From Panorpa germanica (taxonomy: Eukaryota; Arthropoda; Insecta; Mecoptera; Panorpidae), in assembly GCA_963678705.1 (NCBI GenBank), contig OY783211.1:14584603-14648602 (forward strand): 64,000 nt of DNA, given 5' to 3'. The translations under genes and the position numbers were made by a program. This document shows positions 45,590 through 57,009 of the stretch, piece after piece; within the stretch, counting starts at the first letter, position 1, and each line of letters opens with the position of its first letter. Below the pieces are notes generated by a model. That model had not been told where the DNA came from. It saw only the letters and a program-made list of their open reading frames with translations, and made no database searches.

Positions 45590-46530
45590 ACCAACTTAAT
45601 TTTTTTTTAAATATCTACGTTTAAGGAACGGCTTCCTTACAATTTAAATATCTGCGCGATTTTGTCTTTTACAAGACCTTTCTAAACTTCATGAACATTT
45701 TTTCGAAAAGACAAATTTGCATTTCTTTGAAATTTTTCGATGCAATTATGTTCCCTATGCTCTAAAATAAAAAACTGCATCATTAGATTTTAAATACCTA
45801 CGCGATTTTGGCTTTTATGCGACCTTTTTTAAATCCATGGACATTTTTTTTTCTAATTATTTTTTTTGATTCTTTGTAATATTTTGATGCAGTTATGTTT
45901 GTTATGCTCTAAAATAAAAAACTGAATCATTAGATTTTTAATACCTACGCGATTTTGGCTTTTAAGCGACCTTTTTTATTTTCATGGACATTTTTTTTCT
46001 AAATTTTTTTTTTGATTCTTTGGAATATTTTGATGTAGTTATGTTCGTTATGCTCTAAAATAAAAAACTGCATCATTAGATTTTTATTACCTACGCGATT
46101 TTGGCTTTTAAGCGACCTTTTCTATTTTCATGGACATTTTTTTTCTAAAATTTTTTTTTGATTCTTTGGAATATTTTGATGCAGTTATGTTCGTTATGCT
46201 CTAAAATAAAAAACTGCATCATTAGATTTTTATTACCTACGCGATTTTGGCTTTTAAGCGATATTCTTTATTTTCATGGACATTTTTTTTCTAAAATTTT
46301 TTTTTGATTCTTTGGAATATTTTGATGCAGTTATGTTCGTTATGCTCTAAAATAAAAAACTGCATCATTAGATTTTTAATACCTACGCGATTTTGGCTTT
46401 TAAGCGACCTTTTTTATTTTCATGGACATTTTCTTCAAAAATAAAAAATTACATTTTCTTGAATTTTTTTGATGCAGTTATGTTCGCTATGCTTTAAAAT
46501 TAAGAACTGCTTCATTAGATTTTAAATATC
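45590..46530 (+). repeat. Left array: six ~146 bp units
   Basis: The landmark GATGCAGTTATG starts at 45739 (variant), 45886, 46032 (variant), 46178, 46324 and 46471, so the period is 146-147 bp. Each unit also holds ACCTACGCGATTTTGGCTTT and AAAATAAAAAACTGCATCAT. The inner units are nearly identical and the outermost are diverged. Confidence 0.93.
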
Positions 46531-47310
46531 TACGCAGAAACTCAAAAAATTGCATTGCTCTTAAAATCATAAAAGTGAACCTTTTCATCATTTTTAACAA
46601 GATTATAGTCTTCTTTCTATATGGAGATTTAATATATTGATATATCATAAACTAAAACACTTATTTAAAAATGGATTATAAATTTGAAATCAGCATTCAA
46701 AATTAAGTTAAAATCCGTTATAAAATGACATATATTTTTCTTAAATTTTTATGAAAAGTAAGAAGGCTATACTCTTGTTACTTTTTAAAAAAATGACATA
46801 TTTTATTTTGACGTGTGATATATGTTTTCTAACGTAGTTTTTTATGCTGATTCCAAAATTGCAAACTATTTTTCATTAGCTCGTATAGTTTCTTAGTAAT
46901 CGGCGTTTAAAACTTTGTTTTATTTTGACTTTGAAATGCAAATATCTCGTAAACTAAAACTCCTATCTAAAAATAAATTGCAAATTTGGAATCAGCATAA
47001 AAAACTACGTTAGAAAACATATATCGCATGTCAAAATAAAATATGTCATTTTTATAAAAAGTAACAAGAGGATAGCCTTCTTACTTTTCATAAAAATTTA
47101 ATAAAAATATATGTTATTTTATAACGGATTTTAACTTAATTTTGAATGCTGATTTCAAATTTATAATTCATTTTTAAATAAGTGTTTTAGTTTATGATAT
47201 ATCAATATATTAAATCTCCATATAGAAAGAAGACTATAATCTTGTTAAAAATGATGAAAAGGTTCACTTTTATGATTTTAAGAGCAATGCAATTTTTTGA
47301 GTTTCTGCGT
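46531..47310. repeat. Central stem-loop of the foldback
   Basis: 46531-46885 is the inverted complement of about 46958-47310, including AGAAAGAAGACTATAATC on one side and its partner on the other, and GCTGATTCCAAA facing TTTGGAATCAGC. The axis lies near 46921 and the unpaired loop is about 70 nt. Confidence 0.9.
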
Positions 47311-48640
47311 AGATATTTAAAATCTAATGAAGCAGTTCTTAATTTTAAAGCATAGCGAACATAACTGCATCAAAAAAATTCAAGAAAATGTAATTTTTTA
47401 TTTTTGAAGAAAATGTCCATGAAAATAAAAAAGGTCGCTTAAAAGCCAAAATCGCGTAGGTATTAAAAAGCTAATGATGTAGTTTTTTATTTTAGAGCAT
47501 AACGAATATAACTGCATCAAAATATTCCAAAGAATCAAAAAAAAATTTAGAAAAAAAATGTCCATGAAAATAAAAAAGGTCGCTTAAAAGCCAAAATCGC
47601 GTAGGTATTAAAAATCTAATAATGCAGTTTTTTATTTTAGAGCATAACGAACATAACTGCATCAAAATATTCCAAAGAATCAAAAAAAATTTTAGAAAAA
47701 AAATGTCCATGAAAATAAAAAAGGTCGCTTAAAAGCCAAAATCGCGTAGGTATTAAAAATCTAATGATGCAGTTTTTTATTTTAGAGCATAACGAACATA
47801 ACTGCATCAAAATATTCCAAAGAATCAAAAAAAAATTTTAGAAAAAAAATGTCCATGAAAATAAAAAAAGTCGCTTAAAAGCCAAAATCGCGTAGGTATT
47901 AAAAATCTAATGATGCAGTTTTTTATTTTAGAGCATAACGAACATAACTGCATCAAAATATTCCAAAGAATCAAAAAAAAATTTTAGAAAAAAAATGTCC
48001 ATGAAAATAAAGAAGGTCGCTTAAAAGCCAAAATCGCGTAGGTAATAAAAATCTAATGATGCAGTTTTTTATTTTAGAGCATAACGAACATAACTGCATC
48101 AAAATATTCCAAAGAATCAAAAAAAAATTTTAGAAAAAAAATGTCCATGAAAATAAAAAAGGTCGCTTAAAAGCCAAAATCGCGTAGGTATTAAAAATCT
48201 AATGATGTAGTTTTTTATTTTAGAGCATAACGAATATAACTGCATCAAAATATTCCAAAGAATCAAAAAAAAAATTTAGAAAAAAAATGTCCATGAAAAT
48301 AAAAAAGGTCGCTTAAAAGCCAAAATCGCGTAGGTATTAAAAATCTAATGATGCAGTTTTTTATTTTAGAACATAACGAACATAACTGCATCAAATTATT
48401 ACAAAGAATCATAAAAAATTAAAATGAAAAAATGTCTATGAAAATAGAAAAGGTCGTTTAAATGCCAGAACCGCATAAATATTTAAAATGTAATGAAGCA
48501 ATTTCTTATTTTAGACCATAAGGAACATAACTGCATCAAAAACTATCAAGAATTTGTAGTTTTCCTTTTTTGAAAAAATGTCCATGAAAATAAATAAAGA
48601 CGCATAAAAAATGTCGCGTAGATATTCAATATTCATGATG
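47311..48640 (-). repeat. Right array: nine inverted ~146 bp units
   Basis: ACTGCATCAA starts near 47364, 47511, 47657, 47801, 47947, 48093, 48239, 48384 and 48530 (period 144-148 bp), in opposite orientation to the left array. The units at the outer end are the most diverged. Similar reading frames in adjacent units are a consequence of the repeat and are not genes. Confidence 0.93.
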
Positions 48641-48999
48641 GCAGCCTGTCTTTCATTACGCCTAGACTTCTTGCAACTTAAATAACACTATAAATTATTT
48701 GAAGTTATTAGTAAGTTATCCTAATAGAAAAAACTTAAAAACTCAATGTAATACCAGATATTTAAAAAAAATTAATTCTTTTGCACCTAATTAAACTTCG
48801 TAGCCTTTTAATGAATGTTCTAAAAACCACAAGTATTTGGTTTAATTAATTAATATTTTAAATTAAACAATTTATCAAATATCTAAACCAACCGCGACAT
48901 CTATTGAACAGTAGTTGAACCAAACCATGTGGTTAATTATTTGTTCAACAGATGGCATTTCAATGTTAATACGCCTAGACCGTATGCAACTTAAATAAC

Positions 49000-51900
49000 C
49001 CTGCCACAATAAATAAATTTAGGATTTTTAATATCAAAATTTCTTTTCTTTGTAAAGACAAGTATAGTTTTAAAAATGTTATTGCTTTCAGGCCGGATAA
49101 CTTATTTATCTAATATATTTAATAGTTTATTTCAGCAGTTTAGAAATGTGCATATTCATACGCGATGCACCTAGCAATTTAATAATAAATACTACATGGG
49201 AATACTATTTACCAATTAGGTGGAAAGCAGAACAGACGAGCGAACACGCTAATAACAAAGTATAGAAGATATCAAAGTTTGTTTACGTGATTGTCTCCAG
49301 GCTTATTTTCACAACATCCAAAGGGCGATGAGTTATTGGTGCAGTATTATGAAATTATAAGGGGCTTTGATGTTTATCGTCGTCTTAATCTTCTAGTTGA
49401 TGGTAAATAATTATTTATGGGTTTATGGCACTCCTGGTGGCCATCCAGTTTGCCGATCGTTAAGTTTGCTTCTGTTGTAAGATAACTATCCAGTTTTAAA
49501 ATGATTCCAGATAGAAAATAGCCTTACAATAGTATAGTTTCACACTAAGTAGCTTGTCACAAGCTAATTCCAATGCTCATTTTATTCTTCTCATATAGAA
49601 ATTGTCTAGCAAATAACTGAAGAATCTGAATTCAATTTAAGTTAGTAATTGCTGAAGCAGGACGTATCAAAATCCAAAGCAGCTGTTAATAAATCTGTCA
49701 AATGATTTAAATTTAGTGGTTAAAATAGTTTCGCAGTGTCATTGACCAACTGACTGGAATCGGACTGAAGTTCTGTCGTTGTCATCAGCTGCGTGCGTTG
49801 TGTGTGTGTGTGTGTGATATTGCGATAGTCGCAATGATTTAATTACTTAACCATACGCATAGCGATTTGTTTATTAATTCATGAATAAGACAGCCTCCTT
49901 GTGTGCAATGAAGCGAATCATTTTAGATAGTAGTAACCCCATGTTCACAATGAACGTTTCGAAATCCAGCGACCCATGCCCGTGCTGTCAAATCGTGTGA
50001 GTCCTTCTGAAAGACGTATTTACATAACTCGTAGATTCAAGTATTGTACGATAACGCGCGTTTTAGCCATTGTGGACAAGACCTTAGTTATGAAGAGGAG
50101 ACTCTGATATACGGTGATATGTGAGAAGATAAATTGTTGCCACAATTGGGTCCTGTTCTACTTTTTTATAATTAGCTAGCGATTCATCCGTCACAAAGCG
50201 ACGTGTATATAATATTTGTTATTAAACTAAAAGTTATTTGAATTAAAAAAGTTATTGAATGAAAACGAAAAATACTTGCATCGCCCAATGTTCATCGCAG
50301 CTCGTTTTACACACTGGTACGTGTTCATCGCCCACGTGGCAATACAAACAAGAATATAAATGTGTTTTAGCCATCACACATCATAATAAAATAAGATTTG
50401 TGTTATTCAACTCTCATTTAAAGTAATTCTAACCAAAATTTGATAAAATGTGGGTTCAAATGAATGTCATTATTTAGATATAAATCATTTTAATGTAATA
50501 AATTCAACAACAAACTAATCTAAATCTTCTAAAATTAGGATGAGTTCGTAAACTCATTCAGTAAGTAGTGTCACTGGTCGGACTTACACGGCAAAATAGG
50601 ATGATTTCCAGAAGTGTCAGAAATCTATTCAATTACATTAAGTAGTGAAAAATCAGAACCAATCACAATTAAACTAGACAAACAGCAAGCAGCCAATGTA
50701 CTTTGATAGCTTACTAAAATTGAATTGTGACTATATACAATTGAATTTGACTCAACAGAAACACAAAGGTCATTCAAAGAGTGCTATTTTACAAATAGCA
50801 CAACATTTGCGGTTCGAGTTAAGTTTAAATATTAAAAGATATGTTTTCTAACTTTGTAGCAGGTTTCAGAAGAAATATTTCAGGCGCTTCTCTTTCTATA
50901 TCACATAATGTAATATTTATAATGAGAGTACGTCATCAACATAACCTATAAATTGATTAAGCAGCCGGTATACAATTACACAATGATTAGAACCTACATA
51001 TGTTCTTCCTATTGATTGTTACGCATTTTCGTACATCGGCTTTCGATTATCTTCAATTGTCCTCTTAGGCGTTTGTCCATAAGATGTTCTGATGGTTTTG
51101 ACAACTGCGTGGACCACAAGCACCGGATCTTGTGACTTACACACCACACACGATATCATAAATACTCCATTTTATGAGGAGGGCGTTTTAAAATCTTATA
51201 TTTCGAGTGGACCTTAGCATGAATTTATAGATTTCAACATTTGTTTGTTGCTATAGTAGTTTTTATAATGACATAAATCACGAGAAGCTGTCATTGAGGA
51301 GATTTACGAGTATAGTAAGTAACAAAATTTATTTAGAAGAACTAAAAAGTGAGGTATATTGGTTTTGTCACCTTCCTGATGAAAATAGGCAGATTCAACA
51401 GTTTGTATAGTAGCAGAATTGAATGTGAATTTTGAAATAAGGTTAGAAACGTGGAAATAGAGTCAATGCAAGCCGTGGGGACCTGTGGAAGCTTACCTTT
51501 ACAGATTTATCACATGATATATGTGTAAAGGTATTCTTATACATACAATATATCTCTTTAGATCGACTGTACTCAACTTCTTAATCTTAATGTAATATTT
51601 ACATGAACCGTAGTCATTTATATGTATACATTTCAAGGAGCGTGCCCATGCCCGAGCCCGAGCTGGTTTTGTGGGCCTCCTGGTTTTGATTTATTAGTAC
51701 AGGAACTTATCCACGACTGTTGACTGTCTAGCACCGACCACATAATCCGTTGATGACGCATTCCCTTCTAAACCTCGTGTCACACTTAATAAGATTATAC
51801 AAAGTAAAACGAATTCATTTATTTAAGTCAAGCTGTAAACACGGTAAAATAATAACGACATAGATTATTTCCAATTATTATTCGATAAATTCTTTAAATG

Positions 51901-52290
51901 AGTCATAAAAAATGTATTAGTTAAACTAAAGAAAATTGTGTTAGAAACAGAGGCGAATTAAATGGTGGGCAGCTCCTAAAACTCAGAAGTTCTTTCAAGT
52001 TAAAGTCAATAATTACATTGGCATTCATTTGTTAATCAATACCTGTCAAATATGTATTTGTCCAAATATCTTAACTAATCAGCATGTGTCGAAGTTCCAA
52101 AACCGAATCTCGAAGAGTTCTGTGTCTCTCTGCATTGAACTTTAAACTAGAAGTCCTTGTGTATCTCAGAGTCGCCTGAAGTGCGTAACACTTCACCTAG
52201 ATTTGCCTAGTCAGAATCCTGAATGAATGGATCCTTGTAACTTAAATAATGTCATTACTAAACTGAAGTCACAAAGCATAATCGCATATG
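49000..52290. other. Intergenic DNA, nothing recognised
   Basis: No coding exon, RNA gene or transposon with two ends was recognised. There is a (GT)n tract at 49797-49816 and a short CTAGCG..CAAAGCGACG retroposon end at 50168-50208. A small GC-rich spot around 51645-51690 (GCCCATGCCCGAGCCCGAGC) has no interpretation. Confidence 0.6.
50168..50208 (+). repeat. CTAGCG..CAAAGCGACG repeat end
   Basis: CTAGCGATTCATCCGTCACA followed by AAGCGACGTGTATAT, matching the inverted copy at 19604-19646. A short retroposon remnant related to the head of the 34108 element. Confidence 0.5.
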
Positions 52291-52323
52291 GTAACTGTCA
52301 TTTTGGACATCCATTTTTTCAAG

Positions 52324-52402
52324 ATGGCGGTGCACTCGTATGTCCATCGACAGAACAAATTTAGAATAACAGAAGATAGCTTTAATCCGCTACTGTATAT
52401 AG
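52324..52402 (+). CDS. Candidate first coding exon with TISU-like start
   Basis: The ATG lies in CAAGATGGCGG, which matches the TISU translation initiator (SAASATGGCGGC) in all but its last base; that element also marks starts of genes with very short 5' UTRs. The frame gives 26 codons, beginning MAVHSYVHRQNKFRITEDSF and going on to NPLLYI, then one base and the donor TATAG|GTAAGT (phase 1). Residue composition is unlike the chance AT-rich frames nearby. I do not recognise the protein and could not find the next exon with confidence. It may be a live gene continuing downstream or a decayed copy. Confidence 0.4.
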
Positions 52403-53265
52403 GTAAGTTGTTTTAATCGAATTCAAATTTATTCAGTGTTATTTAAATTAATTAAAACTTCTACTTTTCTTGGTTCTAATCTTTTCTAGAAGTGTGGTAA
52501 GATAATGCATAGAAGTTTAGCTTCTTTCATGCCGTTTAACTTATATACGCTTCAAATACTTAAACACGATGTGTTTAAAGCAAATTATGATATGTACACT
52601 TGTTTTAAAAATGTAATTGTATTGTAAAATAAATTTGACGTCATTTTGGTAATAATTTTTCTTCCACAATTCAGCGCGAAGGTAGTCAACGAATTCTGAG
52701 GAATGAATGAAATGTATCAGATATCAGAAGCGAAGGGGAAGACGTATACCAGCGGCATCGTTTTGTTTACTCGTTTTCTTTCTTCGTATACTCATATTCT
52801 GCCAGTGACCAGTCGCGAAAAGTAGTAGCGTATCGCGCATACGACTTCCGCCTTTTCTCTGCTCTAACTTTTCATTTATTAAACAATTAATGTTACTCCA
52901 TCCATACAACTTCCACGTTCAATCAAAATACACTTTTAATTGCTAAGTTTTTCTATAAATCAGTGACTAATTATAAACTATTTGAACTTGTGAGTATTCG
53001 TCACAAACAAACTCACAGTGTATTTCTTAATTGTGCGATAGTGACTGTTTTCTATTAAATAAAAAATTCCTGCCGTAATGTCCAACGTTGCGCCGTCTCG
53101 GCTCTCAACTCCTACATAATAAGAATGAATGAATAAATTCGCTGATCGATACAATCGATATAACGTCTCCTATTTTATTACCTATTTCATGTTTCCATTG
53201 CTTCATTTTTGAATTACTAAACTGAAGAAGAATATATATTATTTTCTAAACTGTCAATGTTTCCA

Positions 53266-53690
53266 AAGTTGGACGCTTGACGGTTGGACGCATAGTGCGA
53301 CCGATGCTGGAACTAAGTGTGTCCAATGTCATATGTATCCATCGTTCATGTTGGAAGAAATTCGGGCTGTTGTTCGTCTTTTGACTCGCATCAAAAGGGA
53401 TTTTTCTACCCCCCACTACACACTTGATTCACATGTCATGCACTGCTGCACGAATCGTCCAACAAAGGAAGGTTTTATACTTGAAGATTTCTTTATTTAC
53501 TTGAAAGTTTTTGTTAAACAGTGTCAGTGTCAATAATATCAACAAATTAATAAAATAAATAAATCATTCGGATCAAATATTCGTTCCACCGTGTAGCAGA
53601 AAACTTGCCATGTCAATCTTCCAATATTTGACTCACACGTTGGAGGCAACCATTTGAATCAAAACTTCATCGCATCGTATGGAGCCGGCT
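53266..53690 (+). mobile_element. MITE, AGCCGGC family, copy 2
   Basis: Begins AAGTTGGACGCTTGACGGTT and ends CATCGTATGGAGCCGGCTT. The ends of the three copies combined (AGCCGGC.CCA.A.GATGC at either side) are inverted repeats, although this copy lacks the outermost left bases. It is inverted relative to the copy at 28231. Confidence 0.7.
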
Positions 53691-54018
53691 TCAAAATCAA
53701 GTACACATGTTATCAAATGTAAATGGAACTGTTGATTTGATTGAGGCGTTCGACAAAAGATTCGCTTCTCATCATCAGCATCAATGCAGCAATTGACTTT
53801 ATTGAGATATATGTTTATTAGCATATCAGATGTTATCGTAATGATATCTACGATGACTTGTACAGTGCCGGCACTACGCTCTAAGTATTGAATGGCGTAA
53901 CTGTGAAAGACTGTTAGGATTTACACAAAAGTAAATAATTATATAACAATCATTTATTAATAATCAATTCCAATCGAAGATCTCGATGTCTCGAATATCT
54001 AATGACTAATCCTTTATG

Positions 54019-54700
54019 CTGGATTTACACGACGTTGTACTGCACGTTTTTTACAGTATTCAGTTTTGAACGTATAATCAGCGGGATATTCACACGGTAA
54101 ATTTTTATTATTAAAAACGTATAGCTGCAGTTCTCATACGTCAAAATAAATGTACTAAAATGATATTTGCTATATATTTATAAAAGTCTATTATATAGAC
54201 TTTCAAGCGAAGGTATTGATGTTAGATTTGTAGTGCTAGAAATTATAGTAGCCATATTATTGTTGATTGGGAATTCTTGGATAAAACATTGTCTATGACC
54301 CCGCTTGAGTTGCAACGCGATTTTTCTATAATTACAGAGTTTTGTCTCACAAAAGGGGCTTTTGTTTCACCAAAGAAATCAATAAATCATTTTCTATAAA
54401 AGATTCGTCGAACATTATTTAATATGATTTCTAATCAGCACACGATTCGTTCGATTGCTATTCGATAAAAGTCACGCCGTGTGAAAGATACCGTATAATA
54501 CTATCCTCCACTGCAAGCCGAATTCGTTAAAGCTCATTCCATTTGCTTGACAAGTCCGGTAAGTATCCGATAAACGTGTTTAGCTGTGTACGTTTTTTTG
54601 CAGTACAAACGTCATGTGAATAGAATAGTTCTATATAAAATGTATGCACCACTATATGATAATATTTATACTGCAAAAAAATCGTTTTGTACAAGTCCCT
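54019..54700. repeat. GGATTTACACGACG / TTCACACGGCGTG foldback repeats
   Basis: Begins TGCTGGATTTACACGACGTT and GTACTGCACG; near 54470-54495 is GTCACGCCGTGTGAAAG, roughly its inverted end. A further TTTTTTTGCAGTACAAACGT facing ATACTGCAAAAAAATCGTTT follows at 54593-54690. These share motifs with 6335-6435. They are probably one or two small hAT-like non-autonomous elements. Confidence 0.4.
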
Positions 54701-54720
54701 ACATGTGCAAGTGAGTATCC

Positions 54721-54952
54721 GCTGTTCCAATAAGTCACTTCAGCAGCATTCTGAAAATAGGCGCCCCTGTTTCTCTGCATAATATCATGGCAACACCTGA
54801 ATTGATGTCACAGCGATGTACTGGAAGTATTCAAAGAACCAAATAGCGCTAACAAAGACCTATCACAATTAGCTATCGAAAAATATAACCGGGGAATTCA
54901 AATGCTTAAGTTACAGTTAGATACGACTCAAAGAACTAAGAAACAAAAGTAA
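54721..54952 (+). pseudogene. Frameshifted coding remnant of unknown gene
   Basis: From 54721 one frame reads SILKIGAPVSLHNIMATPEL then MSQR. At about 54811-54817 the coding-looking sense passes to another frame, DVLEVFKEPNSANKDLSQLA, which continues with a Leu/Gln-rich, coiled-coil-like end and stops at TAA 54950-54952. Composition in both halves is protein-like and unlike nearby AT-rich frames. One missing or two extra bases would explain the break. It may be a retropseudogene or the last exon of the gene starting at 52324, damaged or misread. Family not recognised. Confidence 0.45.
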
Positions 54953-56411
54953 CAACATTAAGTTAACTGAGGATCAGTCCTAAGTCGGATCTGCATAGAT
55001 CGTTCGGTATTGATGTGGCCCACATTTTCTTTATCTACAAATGCCAGTGGTCGGCTCAGGCTCACTGCGTCAGAACATGCCTAGAATTGTCTTTTATGAT
55101 CACATAGGAATCTGATTGGAATCTCTGCGAATGTAATATCACTTATGAATCGTTATTGACCACTAGTGCCCTCTTTATTTCTTTAACACAAATTTATATT
55201 CCTTTTAATCGTTTCATGGCTATTAAGCATCTATTCATTAATTGCATTTATCTAGTATCTATTAAATTTGAAAATACTACTTCTATTAGTTGACCACTAT
55301 GTATTTCAAGTAACATAAAAACTGCTCCTAAATATTATATAAGTATAGGGTCCCTCACTCAACGCCATATTTCGGTGACATTTTGGCAAATATTGTGTTT
55401 TATTACTAACCTCTGACTTTGTACTTTGGATTAAAATTAAAATATCACCACTTTTCACGGAAATATTGCGTTTTTCAATTGGTTTGAAATGACCGCTTTT
55501 TTGACAGCTAGAAAAATACGTATCGCACCGTTACGTGTATTTAAGGTTAATTTAACGTAACAAAATTATATTTTAGTAAAACGATTTTATTACTTCTTTT
55601 TAAATAAATCTAACCTCTTACTCATGAGCATACTCTTATATCTTCTTAAGATTAACACCTTTTTAATGAGAAGTTTATTTTATGAATTAAGCTTTTCCGA
55701 ATAACTATAAAAAAATAAAACAAACCCTTTTGGATTAACTATTACTAGGGTTTGCTTACGTACAATATTACATGAATCCATGTTTTGTGTTTTGCTCACA
55801 CATTTTAATAAGTTTATGTCAGCCATAAAAACATATATGATTAAGCGTAGAGTATTATTAATTATGTAGGGAAGTGGAGGCAACATCAACTAAATGACAA
55901 AATAGAGAAGCACAAAGCAGAAAGAGCTGACGTGAAAGAAGAAGGATGAGATTTCATTTGTTTAAGTTTAAATGAAAATTGAGTTCAAAGAGTTGATAAG
56001 AGATTAGTTGTTAAGACATCATTAAGTACGCAGGGGTTTATTAATTTTAAGTGGCTGCTCATCTTTAAACTTAATTCCCATTTTCACTTTTCACTATACC
56101 AAATGTAGTTAGGTTGTAGTTCTACGCGTTGGTAGAATAAGGCATGTCGCACTCTGCAAGTGTATTTAAGCGACAACGAATTCGGGGGTAAATCGGTGGC
56201 TTGCTTGAGCGGCTAGAATTCTCAGAGCAAGACAACATGTATTGAAGTTGTTTTGTACTAACATAATTTATCATGACAGCAAACTGTTACTTCAATTTTT
56301 ATCGAGTCTGAGACGGATGCTTGCATTTACAAGGTTCGGATAGGCTTACTGTTGTAGCATGTACTCACTTGGTTAAAATGCGCTGATATACGCTTCCAGT
56401 ATGAGATCTGC

Positions 56412-56470
56412 GTAACGGCTTTGTCGCTTTTAGTGTGCGAGTTCATTACATTTACAGGGTTCGAATAGGT
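56412..56470 (+). repeat. GGCTTTGTCGCTT repeat, copy 1
   Basis: GGCTTTGTCGCTTTTAGTGT, then GCGAG, TTCATTACATTTACAGGGTT and CGA. The same series occurs at 58068-58125, and a weaker GCATTTACAAGGTTCGGAT unit at 56322. The two main copies flank the 57010 gene in the same orientation. Confidence 0.65.
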
Positions 56471-56722
56471 AATACGTAGGTATACGTATTAACGCGTATA
56501 CCTCCGGTCAAAATTCGCTTAAATACGGTTGCAGTGGGCGACAGGCCTTAGTGTATCTTACACTCCTCTCGTGTACCAAAATAGAGCTCACGTCCTGGCG
56601 TCGGTATTTTGCTAGAACATTAAGCAATTTTTAAATTATTTTATTTATTAATAAATTCAGTAATAATAAATGAACATACATGAAGTCTTCACTTTTCGCA
56701 GTAATCACACAGGCGAATTGTT

Positions 56723-56792
56723 CAAGTAAATTATCAAGTAGTCAAGTAGCTAAAAAATGTGACGTGCACTTGAATACTTGATAATACATTTG
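56723..56792. repeat. Inverted repeat upstream of the 57010 gene
   Basis: CAAGTAAATTATCAAGTAGT then CAAGTAG faces TGCACTTGAATACTTGATAA then TACATTTG with about 15 bp between, forming an imperfect ~27 bp stem. It lies ~220 bp before the start codon and next to an inverted CCAAT box. Confidence 0.6.
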
Positions 56793-57009
56793 AGTACTTT
56801 GTGATTGGTCAGGAATGTGTATTGTCGCCGTTGACACTGACGCCTCATTGGACACTTTTTGTTTTGATTGTTGACATTGATATACCTAGAAAGCTAAATG
56901 GAATATTTAATTTATATTTCTTTAGAATTTTTACTTAGAAAACAGTTAATTTTATAAAATGTAATTAATTCGAATTATAATTTCATTAATTGTGATTAAG
57001 TTCACAAGG

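Larger units (their letters stand above)
45132..48999. mobile_element. Foldback element with inverted tandem arrays
   Basis: Outer ends are inverted repeats: GTTATTTAAGTTGCAAATCA with CTAGGCGCAAT on the left and ACGCCTAGACCGTATGCAAC with TTAAATAAC on the right. Pairing extends inward ~80-110 bp (GCCATCTGT, AATAATTAACC). A second copy of the right end lies at 48652-48686. Between them are two inverted arrays of a ~146 bp unit and a central stem-loop. There is no transposase and no obvious target duplication. This fits a Foldback-type element; a nested or rearranged MITE is the alternative. Confidence 0.75.
52403..54720 (+). other. Gap between candidate exons, with repeats
   Basis: Contains an AGCCGGC MITE (53266-53690) and foldback repeats (54019-54700). 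A GC-richer patch at 52670-52880 carries a 61-codon minus-strand frame without a recognised domain. No intermediate exon with good splice sites was secured. Confidence 0.5.
54953..57009. other. Intergenic DNA upstream of the small secreted-protein gene
   Basis: No exon recognised. It includes repeat units near 56320 and 56412, an inverted repeat at 56723-56792 and, closer to the start codon, an inverted CCAAT box (GTGATTGGTCAGG at 56800-56812). Confidence 0.6.

Noticed and set aside
47492-47828. Overlapping minus-strand frames with nearly identical peptides
   Set aside because: They are the same ~146 bp repeat unit read in successive copies of the foldback array, not a gene or protein repeat.
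45590-48640. CRISPR-like array because of regular repeats
   Set aside because: The units are ~146 bp, contiguous without spacers, inverted in two arms and in eukaryotic DNA; this is a foldback tandem array.
53333-53536. Frame whose peptide resembles one at 28378-28608 (ending VKQCQCQ)
   Set aside because: Both come from copies of the AGCCGGC MITE; no domain, promoter or splice context supports a protein.
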